From the NCBI GenBank assembly GCA_030064915.1, contig JASJEK010000076.1:1-33762 (forward strand): a stretch of 33,762 nucleotides of DNA, written 5' to 3'. The translations under genes were made by a program, and so were the position numbers. Under the pieces are notes generated by a model, which did no database searches, was not told the DNA's origin, and saw nothing but the letters and a program-made list of their open reading frames with translations. The DNA comes from Xenococcaceae cyanobacterium MO_234.B1. Its GTDB lineage: Bacteria; Cyanobacteriota; Cyanobacteriia; Cyanobacteriales; Xenococcaceae. Positions 31,652 to 33,762 of this stretch are shown one piece after another; within the stretch, counting starts at the first letter, position 1, and every line of letters starts with the position of its first letter.

Positions 31652-32724
31652 ATCTCGTCCCAACCACTGATACCAGAAGACATAACATAGCTAGTAACTC
31701 CAGCTTCAAAGAAGTTCGCTTTAGTATGTCCTGCTTTTTTAGTATCAGAAAATCTTTCTAAATGCTTATAAGGACTCTTTTGATACTTCCCATCAGTATA
31801 TAGAGGGTCTAAGCCGATCGCCCGTAAGCGAGTATTTGCCATATACTTAGTATATTGTTCCGTACTAGCTTCGGTGATACCAAGGACATTGTCCCCCACA
31901 ATGTGATTTGTCCAACGACATTCATGTTCTACAGCGCGGTCAAACATTTCGTAAATTTGTTCGACAGAATGAGGGAATAAGCGCATCGCTTCAGGAAGCA
32001 GTTTTTGATAAAGTCTGACATGGCTTAATTCATCGCGGTTAATCATCTTGAAAATATCCGCACTCCCTGGCATTAACATCCGAGAAGCGAGGTTATAGAA
32101 GTAGATGAACCCGTTATAGAAATACATCCCCTCCAGTAAATAGTCTGCCAGTAAAGCAACGAAATAATTTTCTTCTGTGGGAAGGTCAATATACTTCTGA
32201 TAAAGTCCGGCAATAAACTCACAACGATCTGCTAAAACCTTATCAGTACGCCAAAACTCATACACTGTATTTCTGCGGTCTCGGCTTCCGCCGAGGCTGC
32301 CAGGCAGATCGCTGGGAATTACTGTTTCAATGATATACTGATAACTCTGATTGTGCATTCCCTCCTGAGAAATTTGTTCTGCGATACACAGACTTACTTC
32401 TGGCGCAGTGATACAGCTTTTAATGTGAGGGAGATTACAAGTTTGTATTGAGTCTAGAAAAGTAAGATAGCTTAAAATCCCATCATAAGCATGACGTTCT
32501 TCTGGGGTAAGATTCCAATAATCGGTTACGTCTTGGGTTAAGTCTAACTTTTGCGGAATCCAAAAATTTTCCCGCATTTGTTGATACAATCCAATTGCCC
32601 AAGAATAACGCACGTCATTGAGTTGCATTAAATTGGTAGTGTTACCAAACCAAATCGAACGATTCTCAATTCTGTCATCCCCATTAGGGTTGAAAATAGG
32701 GTTAGCTAGCATATCTTTGTTCAT
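31648..32724 (-). CDS. nrdB: Ribonucleotide reductase, small (R2, beta) subunit, class I
   Basis: 358 residues. Houses the diiron site and tyrosyl radical that feed the large subunit in making deoxyribonucleotides. Visible ligands: Asp91 in TFLDSIQ, Glu121 and His124 in QEGMHNQSY, radical Tyr128 in the same motif, the second cluster Glu in LLEGMYFYNG and the Glu-x-x-His of NRDELSHVR. The radical Tyr is kept, so this is the standard radical type, not a Phe/Mn-Fe variant. No intein is present. The stop TGA (31648-31650) is read from the right tip of the convergent TnpB element, directly after WDEI. nrdA is not in the window. Confidence 0.95.
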   Translation of the reverse strand: MNKDMLANPIFNPNGDDRIENRSIWFGNTTNLMQLNDVRYSWAIGLYQQMRENFWIPQKLDLTQDVTDYWNLTPEERHAYDGILSYLTFLDSIQTCNLPHIKSCITAPEVSLCIAEQISQEGMHNQSYQYIIETVIPSDLPGSLGGSRDRRNTVYEFWRTDKVLADRCEFIAGLYQKYIDLPTEENYFVALLADYLLEGMYFYNGFIYFYNLASRMLMPGSADIFKMINRDELSHVRLYQKLLPEAMRLFPHSVEQIYEMFDRAVEHECRWTNHIVGDNVLGITEASTEQYTKYMANTRLRAIGLDPLYTDGKYQKSPYKHLERFSDTKKAGHTKANFFEAGVTSYVMSSGISGWDEI

Positions 32725-33212
32725 AGTTTTTCCAATATAATCTCTACTATCAAAAAGTCTTTGCTCATTCTACAAATATTTTAGGTAATATATCTTTCCT
32801 AAATAGGATTAGCTAGAAAACTTTGAAACATTGAGCTAAAGAAGGTTACAGACATTATGGCACGACCAAAAAGTTAGGTTAAGGGGGCCCAAAAGCCCTA
32901 AAATTGGTGAAACTCCCTTGCACTTGAACTAGCAAGAACAAATGTGCCGTACATCTAACCAGCCTTCAATGACCCCAGAAAACAAAGAAATTGCCCTTTT
33001 CGGGAAAGTTGTCCCCAGATAATCGGTGGTTAATCATGGCGGAATTGATACCGGGCGTCAGATTTTGAAGTAGAATATGCAGGCTTTGGAAAGGTATCCC
33101 TTTTACTGCTTCATAAAACCTACCCAAACCTAGACAAGCTAGTTTGGCGTTTACTATCTGCTTCGCACGGGACTGTCGGCAGCAACGGACGACTTAAACT
33201 TTTGAGGTTTCC
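32725..33212. other. Intergenic region between nrdB and the third TnpB gene
   Basis: 488 bp without a convincing gene. The 32725-32860 part must hold the nrdB promoter (minus strand); no clear regulatory box was found. A MARPKS-stop start at 32857-32877 looks like the first codons of a lost gene. From about 33212 downwards, the minus strand should be the right end and omega-RNA of the third TnpB element: its terminal hairpin lies at 33198-33220, and CAACGGAC at 33183-33190 is the reverse complement of the octamer seen at 27-34. The tip of that element could not be located. Confidence 0.5.
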
Positions 33213-33220
33213 TCAAAAGT
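33198..33220 (-). repeat. Hairpin at the tnpB stop, start of the omega-RNA region
   Basis: ACTTTTGAGG (33198-33207) and CCTCAAAAGT (33211-33220) form a perfect 10-bp stem. The tnpB stop codon (33213-33215) is inside it. The same layout, CCGAGG-TTT-CCTCGG, opens the window at 1-15, so the two elements belong to one family with compensatory changes in the stem. Confidence 0.65.
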
Positions 33221-33762
33221 CGCGTCCTCCCCCATCCACAGACCTTAAAGTGACCGAACCAGCCACTAGAGATTGAAGATTTAAACTAGCATTCAAATCT
33301 CTATCTTTCTTCATTCCGCACTCAGGACAACTATAAACCCGAACTGACAGAGGCATTTTCTGCCGATGCCCACAATTGCTACATAGTTGGGAACTCGGTT
33401 TGAATCTATCAGCCAGAATTAATTCTGTACCATAGCGTTGGCATTTATATTCTGCTTGAGTGCGAATCATGCCAAAAGCAGCATCGGACAAAGCTTGACT
33501 TAGATGTCGATTTTTGATTAATCCTTTGACGTTCAAATCTTCCAGGACTACCGCGCCGTGGTTTTTAGCTAGGTAACTAGTCAGATGGTGAATGGCATTA
33601 GACCTAATATCGGCAACTTTACGATGAGCTAATCGTACTTTTAGTTTTGCTTTGTACCAGTTGTGAGATTGAAATACTTTTCTACTTAAATCTCTCTGTA
33701 ATCGAGCTAGTCTTTTTAATGCTTTAGCGTAAGCTTTTGGGTTTTCAAAGATCACTTCTGTA
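33213..33762 (-). CDS. tnpB: TnpB, C-terminal part, 5' end cut by the window edge
   Basis: About 183 residues are visible; the frame runs open through the window end (…TEVIFENPKAYAKALKRLAR), so the N-terminal half and the first RuvC Asp lie outside. Visible are the RuvC Glu in VVLEDLNVKGLIKNRHL, the zinc ribbon CSNCGHRQKM…CPECGM, and the final RuvC Asp in KKDRDLNASLNL, all intact. The gene stops at 33213 within a hairpin that begins the guide-RNA scaffold. It belongs to a third TnpB subfamily, related by its 3' hairpin layout to the element end at the start of the window. Likely a working nuclease if the missing part is intact. Confidence 0.93.
   Translation of the reverse strand, partial: TEVIFENPKAYAKALKRLARLQRDLSRKVFQSHNWYKAKLKVRLAHRKVADIRSNAIHHLTSYLAKNHGAVVLEDLNVKGLIKNRHLSQALSDAAFGMIRTQAEYKCQRYGTELILADRFKPSSQLCSNCGHRQKMPLSVRVYSCPECGMKKDRDLNASLNLQSLVAGSVTLRSVDGGGRDF

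Noticed and set aside
1-33762. CRISPR arrays, tRNA and rRNA genes
   Set aside because: No regularly spaced direct repeats with unique spacers, no cloverleaf with a GGTTCGAAT-type arm and no rRNA-like sequence were found on reading.

Overview
The window is chromosomal DNA from a cyanobacterium. The evidence is several GCGATCGC (HIP1-type) octamers, a Pix/Pil-type phototaxis gene cluster, a small Mo-nitrogenase C-terminal-domain protein, and gene families typical of cyanobacteria. The genus cannot be fixed from the sequence alone. The intergenic DNA is rich in small palindromes, MITE-like repeats and transposon debris, as in large-genome unicellular, baeocystous or filamentous cyanobacteria.

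Layout. 1-169 is the right end (omega-RNA region) of a TnpB element whose gene lies upstream of the window. It is followed by RNase Z (minus strand) and about 1 kb of repeat-rich DNA. At 2213-8243 lie two ABC transporter genes separated by about 1.1 kb holding two dead transposase remnants. The first is an MsbA-like exporter. The second is an SbmA/BacA-type transporter split by a 1,396-bp element that carries tnpB and a divergent 48-residue ribbon-helix-helix protein. Next comes a Cam-type gamma-carbonic anhydrase homologue (8437-9114) in which one of the three zinc ligands is replaced by Gln. A phototaxis/chemotaxis cluster follows at 9323-18770: a PATAN-REC regulator (PixG-like), an interposed Mo-nitro_C protein, CheY-like PixH, CheW-like PixI, a Cache-HAMP-GAF-MCP receptor, an unannotated 58-residue membrane protein, and a CheA-REC hybrid (PixL-like). 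A convergent Cache hybrid histidine kinase and a FabD-like acyltransferase come next. A 116-bp MITE with a 5-bp target duplication precedes a membrane protein with an 11-residue acidic repeat, which overlaps lnt. Then come uspA, acs, an LL-DAP/aspartate-type aminotransferase, rbfA, a second TnpB element, nrdB, and a third TnpB gene cut by the window end.

How it works together. The Pix-like cluster looks like a complete receptor - CheW - CheA - response-regulator pathway for type IV pilus motility, without CheR or CheB. The receptor GAF domain lacks the bilin-anchoring Cys, so its input is probably the periplasmic Cache domain. The other genes are mostly single housekeeping units: tRNA 3' processing, lipoprotein acylation, acetate activation, ribosome maturation and deoxyribonucleotide synthesis.

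Most interesting points: (1) the TnpB + RHH element sits inside an ABC transporter gene between GG dinucleotides, and its removal restores the reading frame exactly; (2) two TnpB right ends abut the 3' ends of convergent housekeeping genes (rnz, nrdB), and in nrdB the stop codon appears to lie within the element; (3) one tnpB carries an in-frame palindromic insertion; (4) the carbonic anhydrase homologue has lost a metal ligand; (5) an unannotated small membrane protein sits in the phototaxis operon.
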